A DNA stretch of 18,110 nucleotides from an uncultured Anaerolineales bacterium (GCA_937928015.1 CALFXA010000013.1:1-18110), one strand, 5' to 3'; counted from the first letter of the stretch, positions 6,688 to 13,498 are shown. The notes: generated from the sequence alone by a model not told the origin. Program-made: numbers and translations.

Positions 6688-7254
6688 ATGACCCGCAGAA
6701 CGAAACTCCTTCTTTCGATCTTTCTGGGGGCGCTCCTCCTGCTGGTCATCTACTTCATTTCCCAACGCGCCATGCGGACCTCCGCGCCCGAGGAGGTCCC
6801 GTCCTTCGGATTGTCCCCCGCCGACTCGGGTCCCGCGCCCTGCGCCTACGTCTGGGCCCAGCAGGACCTGCCCGAGATCGGCCAGCGCTTCAACGCGGAC
6901 CTCCAGAGGCTGATCCCCGAAGCGACGGGAGATGCCTACGCCTTTGGCGAGGACTGCGTCCGCGAGGACGGCTCGCGCACCTTCGGCGCGATGGAAACTG
7001 ACTTTACCATCAACATCCCCGTATCTGACCTGACGGATGACGCCGCGCTGGGCGCCTATCTCGAACGCCTGATCCCCTTCCTCTCCGCCTACCCCACCGA
7101 CGGTTTGCCCGCCCGCCTCAACCGCATCGACGTGCGTTTCTTCGTCAGCGAACAGGAATTCCGCTACGTGCGCTTCGAGTTGAGCGCGGGCATCGCCGCC
7201 TACGAGCAAGGTCTGCGCGGCGTGGAGTTGCTGCAAGAGTTTGACAAAAAATAG
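6688..7254 (+). CDS. Membrane-anchored protein of unknown function
   Basis: I do not recognise a family. The 188-residue protein starts with MTRRTKLL and one hydrophobic helix (about 7-25), with no lipobox cysteine, so it is either a signal anchor or an uncleaved signal; the rest would be outside the cytoplasm. The outer part has two cysteines (C52 in PAPCAYVW and C89 in GEDCV) that could form a disulphide. It also has alternating beta- and alpha-prone segments, including an acidic stretch SDLTDDAALGAYLERL and an RIDVRFFVSEQEFRYVRFEL strand pair. A good ribosome site (TAGGAG, sharing the previous stop codon) and a gap of 7 bases tie it to the M20 hydrolase. Two hairpins follow, the second a strong terminator. 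Confidence 0.75.
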   Translation: MTRRTKLLLSIFLGALLLLVIYFISQRAMRTSAPEEVPSFGLSPADSGPAPCAYVWAQQDLPEIGQRFNADLQRLIPEATGDAYAFGEDCVREDGSRTFGAMETDFTINIPVSDLTDDAALGAYLERLIPFLSAYPTDGLPARLNRIDVRFFVSEQEFRYVRFELSAGIAAYEQGLRGVELLQEFDKK

Positions 7255-7255
7255 G

Positions 7256-7280
7256 AGTCCAGAAGTTCTGCTTCTGGGCT
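7256..7280 (+). repeat. Hairpin just after the unknown-function gene
   Basis: AGTCCAGAAG (7256-7265) pairs with CTTCTGGGCT (7271-7280), 10 pairs with one G-T wobble, around a 5-base loop. No T-tract follows. It stands 2 bases after the stop and just before a proper terminator, so it may stabilise the mRNA end. Confidence 0.45.
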
Positions 7281-7290
7281 TGCCCATTGA

Positions 7291-7330
7291 AAAGAATCCG
7301 CAAGTTTTCCTTGCGGATTCTTTATTTTCC
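7291..7330 (+). terminator. Strong intrinsic terminator
   Basis: AAAGAATCCGCAAG (7291-7304) and CTTGCGGATTCTTT (7310-7323) form a perfect 14-bp stem with a TTTTC loop. It is followed by TATTTT, giving a good T-rich tail. This closes the plus-strand block that ends at 7254. Confidence 0.9.
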
Positions 7331-7332
7331 CC

Positions 7333-7361
7333 TTGACTCTCTACTTCGTTAGTTGTATACT
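7333..7361 (+). promoter_or_regulatory. Sigma-70-type promoter of the GbsR-like regulator
   Basis: TTGACT (7333-7338) and TATACT (7356-7361) each match the consensus at five of six positions and are separated by the ideal 17 bases. Transcription would start near 7368, giving a leader of about 32 bases to the ATG at 7400. The -10 box lies in the left half of the palindrome at 7355-7390, so a bound repressor would block the polymerase. Confidence 0.8.
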
Positions 7362-7390
7362 ATGTTTAGTAATTACTAAACATAGTATAC
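7355..7390. promoter_or_regulatory. Perfect 36-bp palindrome, probable operator of the GbsR/MarR-type regulator
   Basis: The half-site GTATACTATGTTTAGTAA (7355-7372) is followed at once by its exact reverse complement (7373-7390), with no spacer and no mismatch. The centre holds TTTAGTAATTACTAAA. The site covers the -10 box and the expected transcription start, ending 9 bases before the regulator's ATG. Dimeric winged-helix regulators of the MarR/GbsR group commonly bind such palindromes over their own promoters, so autorepression is the natural reading. The AT-rich site stands out from the GC-rich surroundings. Confidence 0.8.
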
Positions 7391-7399
7391 GAGACAACC

Positions 7400-7927
7400 A
7401 TGACCACTGATCTCCCAACCATCCAACAGAACTTCGTCGAAAGCCTGAGCCAGATCAGCCGCTTTTGGGGCTTTCCCAAGGGCATGGGCGCGATCTTCGG
7501 CGTGCTGTACCTGTCCCCTGCTCCGCTCTCGCTGGACGAACTCGTCGAGCAGACGGGGCTGACCAAGGGCGCCATCAGCACCGAGGTCCGCAGTCTGGCG
7601 CGCATCGGGCTGGTGCACCGCTCGACGAAACTCGGCGACCGCAAGGACTACTACGAGGCCGAGACCGATTTCTACGCCGCCATCCGCTCGATCCTCAAGG
7701 AGCGCCAGAACAGCGAGTTCGACCGCGCCATCCGCTCGGTGCGGGAAACGCTGTCCATATTGGAGGCAGGCGCGGGGTCCAATGGCCCTGAGTGGCAGTT
7801 CACGCTCGAGCGTGTGCGCGCCCTGCAGGAATTCTTCGACGCCATCGACAGCCTCAACAACGCCGTCATCAAGCTGGAGAAGTTGGGCTTTGTCAACGTG
7901 CAAAGAATCCTGGGCGTGTTGAAGTAA
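7400..7927 (+). CDS. GbsR/MarR-type winged-helix transcriptional regulator
   Basis: The protein has 175 residues. An N-terminal helix (7-22) leads to RFWGFPKGMGAIFGVLYLSPAPLSLDELVEQTGLTKGAISTEVRSL, which is the GbsR-type (COG1510) start of the winged helix. The recognition helix is at about 55-68 and the wing at about 70-87 (VHRSTKLGDRKDYYEAE). The C-terminal part is helical (90-172), as expected for dimerisation. GbsR itself responds to choline in Bacillus; the ligand here is unknown. The gene is probably autoregulated through the 36-bp palindrome that starts 45 bases upstream. It is followed on the same strand by an SDR gene and a small membrane protein gene, likely targets. No clear Shine-Dalgarno site precedes the ATG at 7400. 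Confidence 0.85.
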   Translation: MTTDLPTIQQNFVESLSQISRFWGFPKGMGAIFGVLYLSPAPLSLDELVEQTGLTKGAISTEVRSLARIGLVHRSTKLGDRKDYYEAETDFYAAIRSILKERQNSEFDRAIRSVRETLSILEAGAGSNGPEWQFTLERVRALQEFFDAIDSLNNAVIKLEKLGFVNVQRILGVLK

Positions 7928-7957
7928 TTTTCCCGCAACGACATCGAAGTGCATTTC

Positions 7958-7979
7958 CCGTTGAACCTTCGTTCAACGG
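7958..7979 (+). repeat. Hairpin between the regulator and the SDR gene
   Basis: CCGTTGAAC (7958-7966) and GTTCAACGG (7971-7979) are perfect 9-bp arms around a CTTC loop. There is no T-tract. It could be a processing or attenuation site between the two genes, or an operator for a promoter just upstream of 8020, for which I see only weak boxes. Confidence 0.45.
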
Positions 7980-8019
7980 TGTGGATTAACGTTCCTATTT
8001 TATAGAGAAAGGATTTGAC

Positions 8020-8922
8020 ATGAAGATCGCAGTGACTGGAGCTTTTAGCTACTCGGGCAAATACATTACCAAACGGCTGCTGGCGCGCGGCGAGGAGGTC
8101 ATCACGCTGACGGGCCACCCCAACCGCCCCGACCCGTTCGACGGAAAGGTGCGCGCCCTCCCGCTGGACTTCAACGACCCACGCGGCCTGACCGAATCTC
8201 TGCGCGGCGTGGACACCTTCTACAACACCTACTGGGTGCGCTTCGACAAGGGCGCGAACACCCAGCCCGCCGCCGTGGAAAACACGCGCAAGCTGGTACG
8301 GGCCGCGGCGGAGGCAGGTGTGCGGCGTATCGTCCACATCAGCATCACCAACCCAAGCGCGGACTCGCCCCTACCGTATTTCTGGGGCAAGGCCGCCAAC
8401 GAAAAAGCCGTGATCGAGTCGGGCATGGAGTATGCCATCCTGCGGCCGACGGTGCTGTTTGGCAAGGAAGACATCCTGATCAACAACATCGCCTGGCTGC
8501 TGCGGCGCTTTCCGTTCTTCGCCCTGCCTGGCGACGGGAGCTATCACCTGCAGCCCGTCTATGTGGATGACTTGGCGGCGCTGGCCGTCGATGCTGGCTA
8601 CGCGCAGGATAATTTCGTCTGGGACGCGGTCGGCCCCGAGGATTTCACCTTCCGCGGGATGGTGGAGAAGATCGGCCAGACCATTGGGCATCCGCGCCCG
8701 CTGCTGACGGTGCATCCGCAACTGGCGCTCAAGGCGGCGCAATTCCTCAGTCTGTTCGTGCGCGACGTGCTGCTGACCCCCGAGGAAGTGGACGGCCTGA
8801 TGGCAAACTTACTGGTCTCGCCTGAACCGCCACGCTGCCCCACTCGCCTGAGCGACTGGCTGGTCGAGCACAAATCCACGGTGGGCGTGGAATATGCCTC
8901 GGAACTCAAGAGACACTTTTAA
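8020..8922 (+). CDS. Atypical SDR / NmrA-like NAD(P)-binding protein
   Basis: This 300-residue protein starts with a Rossmann fold: MKIAVTGAFSYSGKYITKRLL, where G7-x5-G13 is the dinucleotide-binding loop. Atypical SDR features follow: LPLDFNDP (47-54, the acidic strand end), a VENTRKLVRAAAEAGVRRIVHIS helix and strand, and PYFWGKAANEKAV with Y120 and K124 in YxxxK spacing. ILRPTVLFG (140-148) and PVYVDDLAAL come next. This layout is shared by NmrA-like sensors, complex I NDUFA9-like proteins and nucleoside-diphosphate-sugar epimerase relatives, so it may be a reductase or a redox-sensing protein. The ribosome site GAAAGGA stands about 6 bases before the ATG. It lies between the GbsR-type regulator and a small membrane protein gene and is probably under that regulator. 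Confidence 0.85.
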   Translation: MKIAVTGAFSYSGKYITKRLLARGEEVITLTGHPNRPDPFDGKVRALPLDFNDPRGLTESLRGVDTFYNTYWVRFDKGANTQPAAVENTRKLVRAAAEAGVRRIVHISITNPSADSPLPYFWGKAANEKAVIESGMEYAILRPTVLFGKEDILINNIAWLLRRFPFFALPGDGSYHLQPVYVDDLAALAVDAGYAQDNFVWDAVGPEDFTFRGMVEKIGQTIGHPRPLLTVHPQLALKAAQFLSLFVRDVLLTPEEVDGLMANLLVSPEPPRCPTRLSDWLVEHKSTVGVEYASELKRHF

Positions 8923-8937
8923 TTCGGAGAATTTACC

Positions 8938-9291
8938 ATGAACCAAATCATCACCTACGTTGTTTCCTTGATCGTCACCCTGTTGATCAGCACCCTGGTG
9001 ACCCTGCTGCTGCGCGCCGCCCTGCGTCGTGTCCTCGTGGACCTGTGCGGTACGGAGGAGCGCGCCAATTTCTGGACAATCTTCTCGATGATCATGCTGA
9101 TTGCCATGCCACTGGTCATCGGCATGGGCTACACCCCCGAGGCTTCCGCCTCAAACGACCTGTTCTTCGAGATGGCCCGCCAATTGCGCGGCAACTTCTT
9201 CGGTTACCTGTTCGCGCTGGCGGTCATCGGCGGATTCGTCTCATTCTTTGCGCTCTTCGCCCCGCGGCCCAAGGCGAGCGAGGGCAAGTAA
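8938..9291 (+). CDS. Small three-helix membrane protein of unknown function
   Basis: The protein has 117 residues with hydrophobic helices at about 5-28, 44-63 and 86-107. A short basic-acidic loop (LRRVLVDLCGTEERANFW) lies between the first two, and the tail ends PRPKASEGK. I recognise no family. A GGAGA ribosome site precedes the ATG, 15 bases after the SDR stop, so it is the third gene of the regulator's unit. A palindromic repeat follows that probably ends transcription from both sides. Confidence 0.75.
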   Translation: MNQIITYVVSLIVTLLISTLVTLLLRAALRRVLVDLCGTEERANFWTIFSMIMLIAMPLVIGMGYTPEASASNDLFFEMARQLRGNFFGYLFALAVIGGFVSFFALFAPRPKASEGK

Positions 9292-9309
9292 TTCACCCTC
9301 AAACATTAA

Positions 9310-9349
9310 ACCACCGAGGTGCAGGGAGTTTTCGCTGCATCTCGGCGGT
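9310..9349. repeat. Imperfect palindrome between convergent genes, possible bidirectional terminator
   Basis: The left arm ACCACCGAGGTGCAG (9310-9324) pairs with CTGCATCTCGGCGGT (9335-9349) with one mismatch and one wobble, around a 10-base loop. It sits in the 80-base gap between two converging genes. The AACCACCGAG...CTCGGTGG form recalls intergenic repeats I have seen in several bacterial groups; this is memory, not a search. Confidence 0.55.
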
Positions 9350-9371
9350 AACGATTCTAAAAGGCAGTGAG

Positions 9372-11714
9372 TTACGGGCGGATCAACTGCGCCTCGACCC
9401 ATATGGACCAGTCTAGGTAGGAGTACGAGCCAGGGTCCACTTCGAGGATGAACCAGCCGCTCTTCCCGACCAACTCGGGCGGGATAGGCAGCAGCCAATC
9501 GGTCACGGTCCCGTCGTTGAATTGCTGGCTCGACCCGATCAGGATGGCCGTCTGCGGGTCGCTCTCAAAGAAGGAAACGCGGAAGGTGACGCCGTCGTAC
9601 AAGGCGGATTCGCCAGAATCAAGCGAGACGGGCGGCGGCAGGCGGTAGCCTGTCTTCAAGGTCAGGTAATCGTCCCGCCCCAGTGTGACTTGGGTCAGGT
9701 CGAAGAATCCACCCAGCTTGAGATTGAAGCAGCCGTCGAAGGAACAGCGCGGGTACGCCAGAACGACGCTCTTCGTAGACCCATCGGGCCGCCGATCCCA
9801 GCCCGCATACGGTTCGTTGAATTCCTGCACGAAGAAATCAGGGGCGTAATCTACAGGCCTTTCGAGAAACTTCACATCGCTGTACTGGTCATAGCCTACA
9901 ATGGCGTTGCCCGTGTAGTCGGCGTAATACATGGCCCAGGACGCCCGGTTGGCCCGCTCGATAAAGTCGAACAGGATAACGGGAGCCGCCGTGGGTGTGG
10001 CAGTCGGGGTGGGAGTCAGCGTGGCAGGCGTCGGCGTGAAGGTGGGGGGCGGCGTCTCTGTGGCCGTAGCGGTCGGGGTGAGGGTGTCAATCTCGGGCGG
10101 GAGCGGGGTCACAGGTGGGGTCTGTGGGAAGAACAGGATTCCCAGCACGATCAACGCCCCCAGCGCCAGAGTCCCCGCGATGGCCGCGCCGCATCCGCAG
10201 TTGAAAAAACGGCGGCAGCCTGACTGTCCACCCTTGACGGGCAGCGGAATGCCCATCAGCACGTTGAGGTTGTGCTGGGTAACGGCCAGCCCCGCCTTGT
10301 CGCCGATCAACTGGCGGAGATTGAGCGCCTGCGTGAGCAGGGACTTGCCCTGCTCGGCCAGCCCGAGACACATGGCGCGGCTGCCGAGTTGATGCAGCAC
10401 CCAAGCCTCGACCTTTTTGTCGCCCAACATGCGCGCAGCCTTGAGGATGATGTTCAGCACGTCCGACCAGGCCTGCCAGCGTTTCCACAACGCGTAGGTC
10501 TTCTCGAGCGCACGCCCGATGCGAATGACCTCGGGCCATTTCTTTTTCTCCTCGGCCTTCTTCACCGCGCGGATGAGCGCCTCGGCTGACTCTTCCATCA
10601 GCATCTGCGACGGCTGCTGCGCCACCCAGTTGACGAAATAATTGATAAGCGTATCTTCCCACGAGGTCAGGTTCCAGGAAGCGGCCAGGGTGGCGACCAG
10701 GTCGCCGCGCAAACTGTAGCGTGGACTGTGCGCCTGCACGAGTCCCAGATTGACCAGCCCGCGCGCGGCGGCCTGCACCTCGGGGTCACTGGTCAATGCG
10801 AGCAGGTGATCGAGTGAGATGACCGCCCCGCCCGACGCGGCCAGGATGGCCAGGATGCGCTTTTGGGTTTCGGTCAAGGTATTGACGGCGGCGTTGGTCA
10901 CCGCCTGCTCGGGGAGTTTAGTGTGGGCCTGGGCCAACAAATCTGCAATGGGAAGATTCCGCTCGCGCACCAGCGCGGCAGCTTGCAGGATGCGCAGGGG
11001 ATGTCCGCCCATCGACAGGCACAACGCCTTGACCTGGTCCCGCTCCCCGTCGTCGACCGTTCGGCCTGCTTCCCGTTCGAAGAGCGCCAGCGCCTCCGCT
11101 TCGGGCAGTCCGCTCAACGGGACGAGTTTCCCCTCCCCCCACAGGCTGCGCTGCGGCGACGCCAGCACGAACTGACATTGCGGCGCGGCGTCGAGCAGGG
11201 TGGTAACTTCGTCGCGGGCCAACTCAAGGTCATCGAGGATGATCAGCGCGCGCAGGTTCTGCAAGCCGAGGCGGATCTCGGCCTCGGTCGGCTTGAAGGT
11301 GGACGGGCTGTCGTAAAAGGCGTCGAACAGGGATTGGAGCAGGTCGTCGAGGCGCAGGTCGGTCACATCCAGAAAGACCACGCCATCGGCGAATTGCGTG
11401 ATCTCGGGCAGGTAGGCTAACTGGCGCAAAAAGGAGGTCTTGCCGATGCCGCCGTCGCCGAACAACGAGACGGGCGTGGAGGATTGCAAGGCTTCCTTGA
11501 CGGCCGTGAATTCTACCTCGCGGTCGAGCAGGGCTTGGAACGGGCGCGGGCGCAGGGTCACGGGCGCGGGACGACGGGTGGTGCGTGGAGCGCTGGACGG
11601 CGCCGTCACATTGACCACCCCCCCATTGACGTCGCCGATCTGAAGGATGTAACTGCCCACGGCCACCTGGCCGCTGACGTTTCCTTTGATATCGAGTTTT
11701 ACATTTTCAGCCAT
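9372..11714 (-). CDS. STAND/NB-ARC-type ATPase with helical repeats, membrane helix, Thr/Pro linker and outer domain
   Basis: The 780-residue protein has, in order: a Gly-rich beta-prone segment at 5-36 (KGNVSGQVAVGSYILQIG); Walker A LFGDGGIGKTS (84-94); Walker B LIILDDLE (157-164); an ASPQRS sensor-like segment (185-190); and MGGHPLRIL (235-243), the GxPL motif of NB-ARC/STAND proteins. A winged-helix-like part (about 280-345) and TPR-like helices (about 380-486, e.g. LGLAEQGKSLLTQALNLRQLIGDKAGLAVTQHNLN) follow. A Cys-rich turn (500-508) leads into one membrane helix (510-530), a Thr/Pro linker (532-578) and a 200-residue domain (579-780) rich in aromatics and beta strands, which I do not recognise. 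STAND ATPases act as switches that oligomerise after sensing a signal. Here the outer domain could sense and the inner one respond, or the reverse. It starts 21 bases after the DUF2726 stop and has a GGAAGGA ribosome site. Confidence 0.88.
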   Translation of the reverse strand: MAENVKLDIKGNVSGQVAVGSYILQIGDVNGGVVNVTAPSSAPRTTRRPAPVTLRPRPFQALLDREVEFTAVKEALQSSTPVSLFGDGGIGKTSFLRQLAYLPEITQFADGVVFLDVTDLRLDDLLQSLFDAFYDSPSTFKPTEAEIRLGLQNLRALIILDDLELARDEVTTLLDAAPQCQFVLASPQRSLWGEGKLVPLSGLPEAEALALFEREAGRTVDDGERDQVKALCLSMGGHPLRILQAAALVRERNLPIADLLAQAHTKLPEQAVTNAAVNTLTETQKRILAILAASGGAVISLDHLLALTSDPEVQAAARGLVNLGLVQAHSPRYSLRGDLVATLAASWNLTSWEDTLINYFVNWVAQQPSQMLMEESAEALIRAVKKAEEKKKWPEVIRIGRALEKTYALWKRWQAWSDVLNIILKAARMLGDKKVEAWVLHQLGSRAMCLGLAEQGKSLLTQALNLRQLIGDKAGLAVTQHNLNVLMGIPLPVKGGQSGCRRFFNCGCGAAIAGTLALGALIVLGILFFPQTPPVTPLPPEIDTLTPTATATETPPPTFTPTPATLTPTPTATPTAAPVILFDFIERANRASWAMYYADYTGNAIVGYDQYSDVKFLERPVDYAPDFFVQEFNEPYAGWDRRPDGSTKSVVLAYPRCSFDGCFNLKLGGFFDLTQVTLGRDDYLTLKTGYRLPPPVSLDSGESALYDGVTFRVSFFESDPQTAILIGSSQQFNDGTVTDWLLPIPPELVGKSGWFILEVDPGSYSYLDWSIWVEAQLIRP

Positions 11715-11735
11715 ACCGATAAATCCTTCCGTATT

Positions 11736-12338
11736 TCAACGAAGGGGAACCACGCCAGGGCAGCGCGGGTTATCCATGCAGCCGTAATACTCCTTCCCCT
11801 TTTGAGGTCCGTCGCGATGAATACGCAACACCATCATCCGCCCGCAGACGGGGCACATCGGTACCGAGTCGGCAGCGGAATCCGCACGCGGCCTAGCATT
11901 GGATTTGGTCAACGCCAACTGGAACAGGTTGACCAGGTCCGTGAGGACGTAATTCGAGGCAGAGGGTACGTGCACAAGCGGGATGCCCGCCTCAAGGAAG
12001 AGGTCCTCCATGAACTGGTCGGCGGTGCGCGTCTCAGACTTGGCGATGGGCTTGACCATCTCCACGCCGAAGGCGGGTTTCATGCCCTGCGGCTCGCACA
12101 GCAGAAAGTCAACATGCTTGCGGAATATCTTGTTGAAATAATGGACGTTCTCGTTGGGACGGACGATCATGAAGATGTCGTTCAAGGCCACCTTGGGACA
12201 GACCACGTAACGGCCTTCGCTCATCTTCGCCAGCGCGCGGAAGAGCGCCAATTCGGGGGACGATAACAACTGTCCGCGCAGGCGGTAGGGAAGGCGGTCG
12301 TCGCTCTTCGGAGACGGGGCAGGCATTGGGTCGGCCAT
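11736..12338 (-). CDS. DUF2726 protein with C-terminal topoisomerase-type zinc ribbon
   Basis: The protein has 200 residues. The DUF2726 part (about 22-140) shows LLSSPELALFRAL, VVCPKVALNDIF, NKIFRKHVDFLLCEP (with D77) and FGVEMVKPIAK (E93), then AGIPLVHVPSASNY. This fold is thought to be related to PD-(D/E)xK-type nucleases. The usual ELDD-like segment reads EMVK here, so activity is uncertain. The C-terminal zinc ribbon uses C162, C165, C187 and C193 (CPVCG...GCMDNPRCPG), as in topoisomerase I tails, and probably binds nucleic acid. The ATG at 12338 is preferred to the one at 12353 because the latter overlaps the -10 box. The gene leads a two-gene operon with the STAND ATPase. Confidence 0.8.
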   Translation of the reverse strand: MADPMPAPSPKSDDRLPYRLRGQLLSSPELALFRALAKMSEGRYVVCPKVALNDIFMIVRPNENVHYFNKIFRKHVDFLLCEPQGMKPAFGVEMVKPIAKSETRTADQFMEDLFLEAGIPLVHVPSASNYVLTDLVNLFQLALTKSNARPRADSAADSVPMCPVCGRMMVLRIHRDGPQKGKEYYGCMDNPRCPGVVPLR

Positions 12339-12351
12339 GAACGGTGAAATC

Positions 12352-12380
12352 ATTATAGAACAACGCCAACCTTAAAGCAA
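12352..12380 (-). promoter_or_regulatory. Promoter of the DUF2726-STAND operon, near-leaderless
   Basis: Read on the minus strand, TTGCTT (12380-12375) and a perfect TATAAT (12357-12352) are 17 bases apart. Transcription would start near 12345, about 6 bases before the ATG at 12338. The -35 box lies in the loop of the upstream operon's terminator hairpin, so hairpin and promoter are interleaved. Confidence 0.65.
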
Positions 12381-12392
12381 CAGGTTGGCGTT
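12362..12392 (-). terminator. Terminator hairpin of the amino-sugar operon
   Basis: AACGCCAACCT (12362-12372) and AGGTTGGCGTT (12382-12392) are perfect 11-bp arms around a 9-base loop. On the minus strand the stem is followed by GTTCTATAAT, a moderately T-rich tail. It lies 33 bases after the SIS gene stop. Confidence 0.75.
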
Positions 12393-12424
12393 ATCGATGT
12401 CAAAATCGAAGGGATTGGCTGCGG

Positions 12425-13462
12425 TTACTTCGTCTCGGTCACCTTGTGGATGCTGCGCGGGGCCTCGGTGCTGTAGCCCTTGGCGCGGGTCAGGTGATAG
12501 GCCAGCAATTGCGCAGGCAGGATGCTGACCAGCGGCGTCAGCCACTCGGGCATCTCGGCGGGGATGGTGAACGGCACCTGCGCCAGCGAGAGCGCCTTCT
12601 TCGCATTCGAGATGACCAGCAATTCGGCCAGGATGTCCTTGCGTAGGCGAGCCATCAGGTCGAGCATCGAGGCGAAGACCTTGCCCTGCGGCGCGACCAC
12701 CATGACGGGGAATCCGCGTTCGACCATGGCAATGGGTCCGTGCTGGAAATCGGCCGAAGAATATGGCTCGGCTTCCACGTAGGTCAGCTCCTTGAGCTTG
12801 AGCGCCCACTCGAAGGCGGTGGCGTAGTTGAATCCACGCCCGAGGACCACACATTGACGCATGTATCGATAACGCTGGGCAGCCTGCTCGATCAGGTCGT
12901 TCTGCTTGAGCGTTTGCTTCATCCACTTGCTCACCTGCGCCAGATTCTTCCAATCCTCCTTGTCGCCGTGCAGCGCCACCGACAACATGGCGATGGTCAT
13001 CAACTCAGTGGTGTAGGTCTTGGTGGCGGCCACGGCTTTTTCGGGACCCGCCTGAACGTCGAGGACAAAGTCGGCGGCGGAGGCCAGCGGTGAATTCGGC
13101 TCGTTGGTAATGGCCAGGGTCGGGCTGCCCTGCTTGCGTCCCTCCTCCAACACACTGACGATGTCGGGCGATTGTCCCGACTGTGAGATACCCACCACCA
13201 GCGCGTTCTTCAGCTTCGGCGGCTGGTTGTAATAGGTGAACAGCGATGGCGTGGCCAGCGCCAGCGGCAATCCGTTGCGCGCGCCCCACAGGTAATTGGC
13301 ATAACGTCCCGCATTGTCCGAGGTGCCGCGCGCGGCCAGAAAAGCATATTGCACGTCACGCTTCTGGACCTCCGCTGCGATGCGTTCGACGTTCCTACGC
13401 TGGGCGGTCAGCAGGTTTTGGATGCGTTCGGGTTGTTCCGAGATTTCAGAGAAAAGGGACAT
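12425..13462 (-). CDS. Double-SIS-domain sugar-phosphate isomerase/deaminase (GlmS C-terminal-like)
   Basis: The 345-residue protein has two SIS domains (about 36-165 and 195-330). Phosphosugar-binding loops are AARGTSDNAGRYANY (43-57), VGISQSGQSPD (90-100) and LGRGFNYATAFEWALKLKE (207-225), with the catalytic-region segment EAEPYSSADFQHGP (230-243). This corresponds to the isomerase half of GlmS without the glutaminase domain, as in AgaS/NagB-II-type deaminases that convert glucosamine-6-phosphate to fructose-6-phosphate and ammonia. The place after an N-acetylhexosaminidase and an ABC importer supports an amino-sugar breakdown role. The ATG at 13462 is preferred; a TTG at 13492, nearer the previous stop, would add 10 residues. 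Neither has a strong ribosome site. Confidence 0.85.
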   Translation of the reverse strand: MSLFSEISEQPERIQNLLTAQRRNVERIAAEVQKRDVQYAFLAARGTSDNAGRYANYLWGARNGLPLALATPSLFTYYNQPPKLKNALVVGISQSGQSPDIVSVLEEGRKQGSPTLAITNEPNSPLASAADFVLDVQAGPEKAVAATKTYTTELMTIAMLSVALHGDKEDWKNLAQVSKWMKQTLKQNDLIEQAAQRYRYMRQCVVLGRGFNYATAFEWALKLKELTYVEAEPYSSADFQHGPIAMVERGFPVMVVAPQGKVFASMLDLMARLRKDILAELLVISNAKKALSLAQVPFTIPAEMPEWLTPLVSILPAQLLAYHLTRAKGYSTEAPRSIHKVTETK

Positions 13463-13498
13463 GGTTTTCGATTCTGCAGAGGCGTCTTTCAACTGCGC

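Noticed and set aside
5460..6749. A 429-residue open frame on the minus strand
   Set aside because: It is the antisense of the M20 hydrolase, rich in His, Arg, Gly and Ala from GC-rich codons, with no family motif and no ribosome site.
9522..10223. Plus-strand open frames opposite the STAND gene
   Set aside because: They are Gly/Arg-rich or Val/Gly-rich translations of the Thr/Pro linker and outer domain in reverse.
12339..12353. Upstream ATG at 12353 as the DUF2726 start
   Set aside because: It overlaps the -10 box of the likely promoter, so it would not be in the mRNA.
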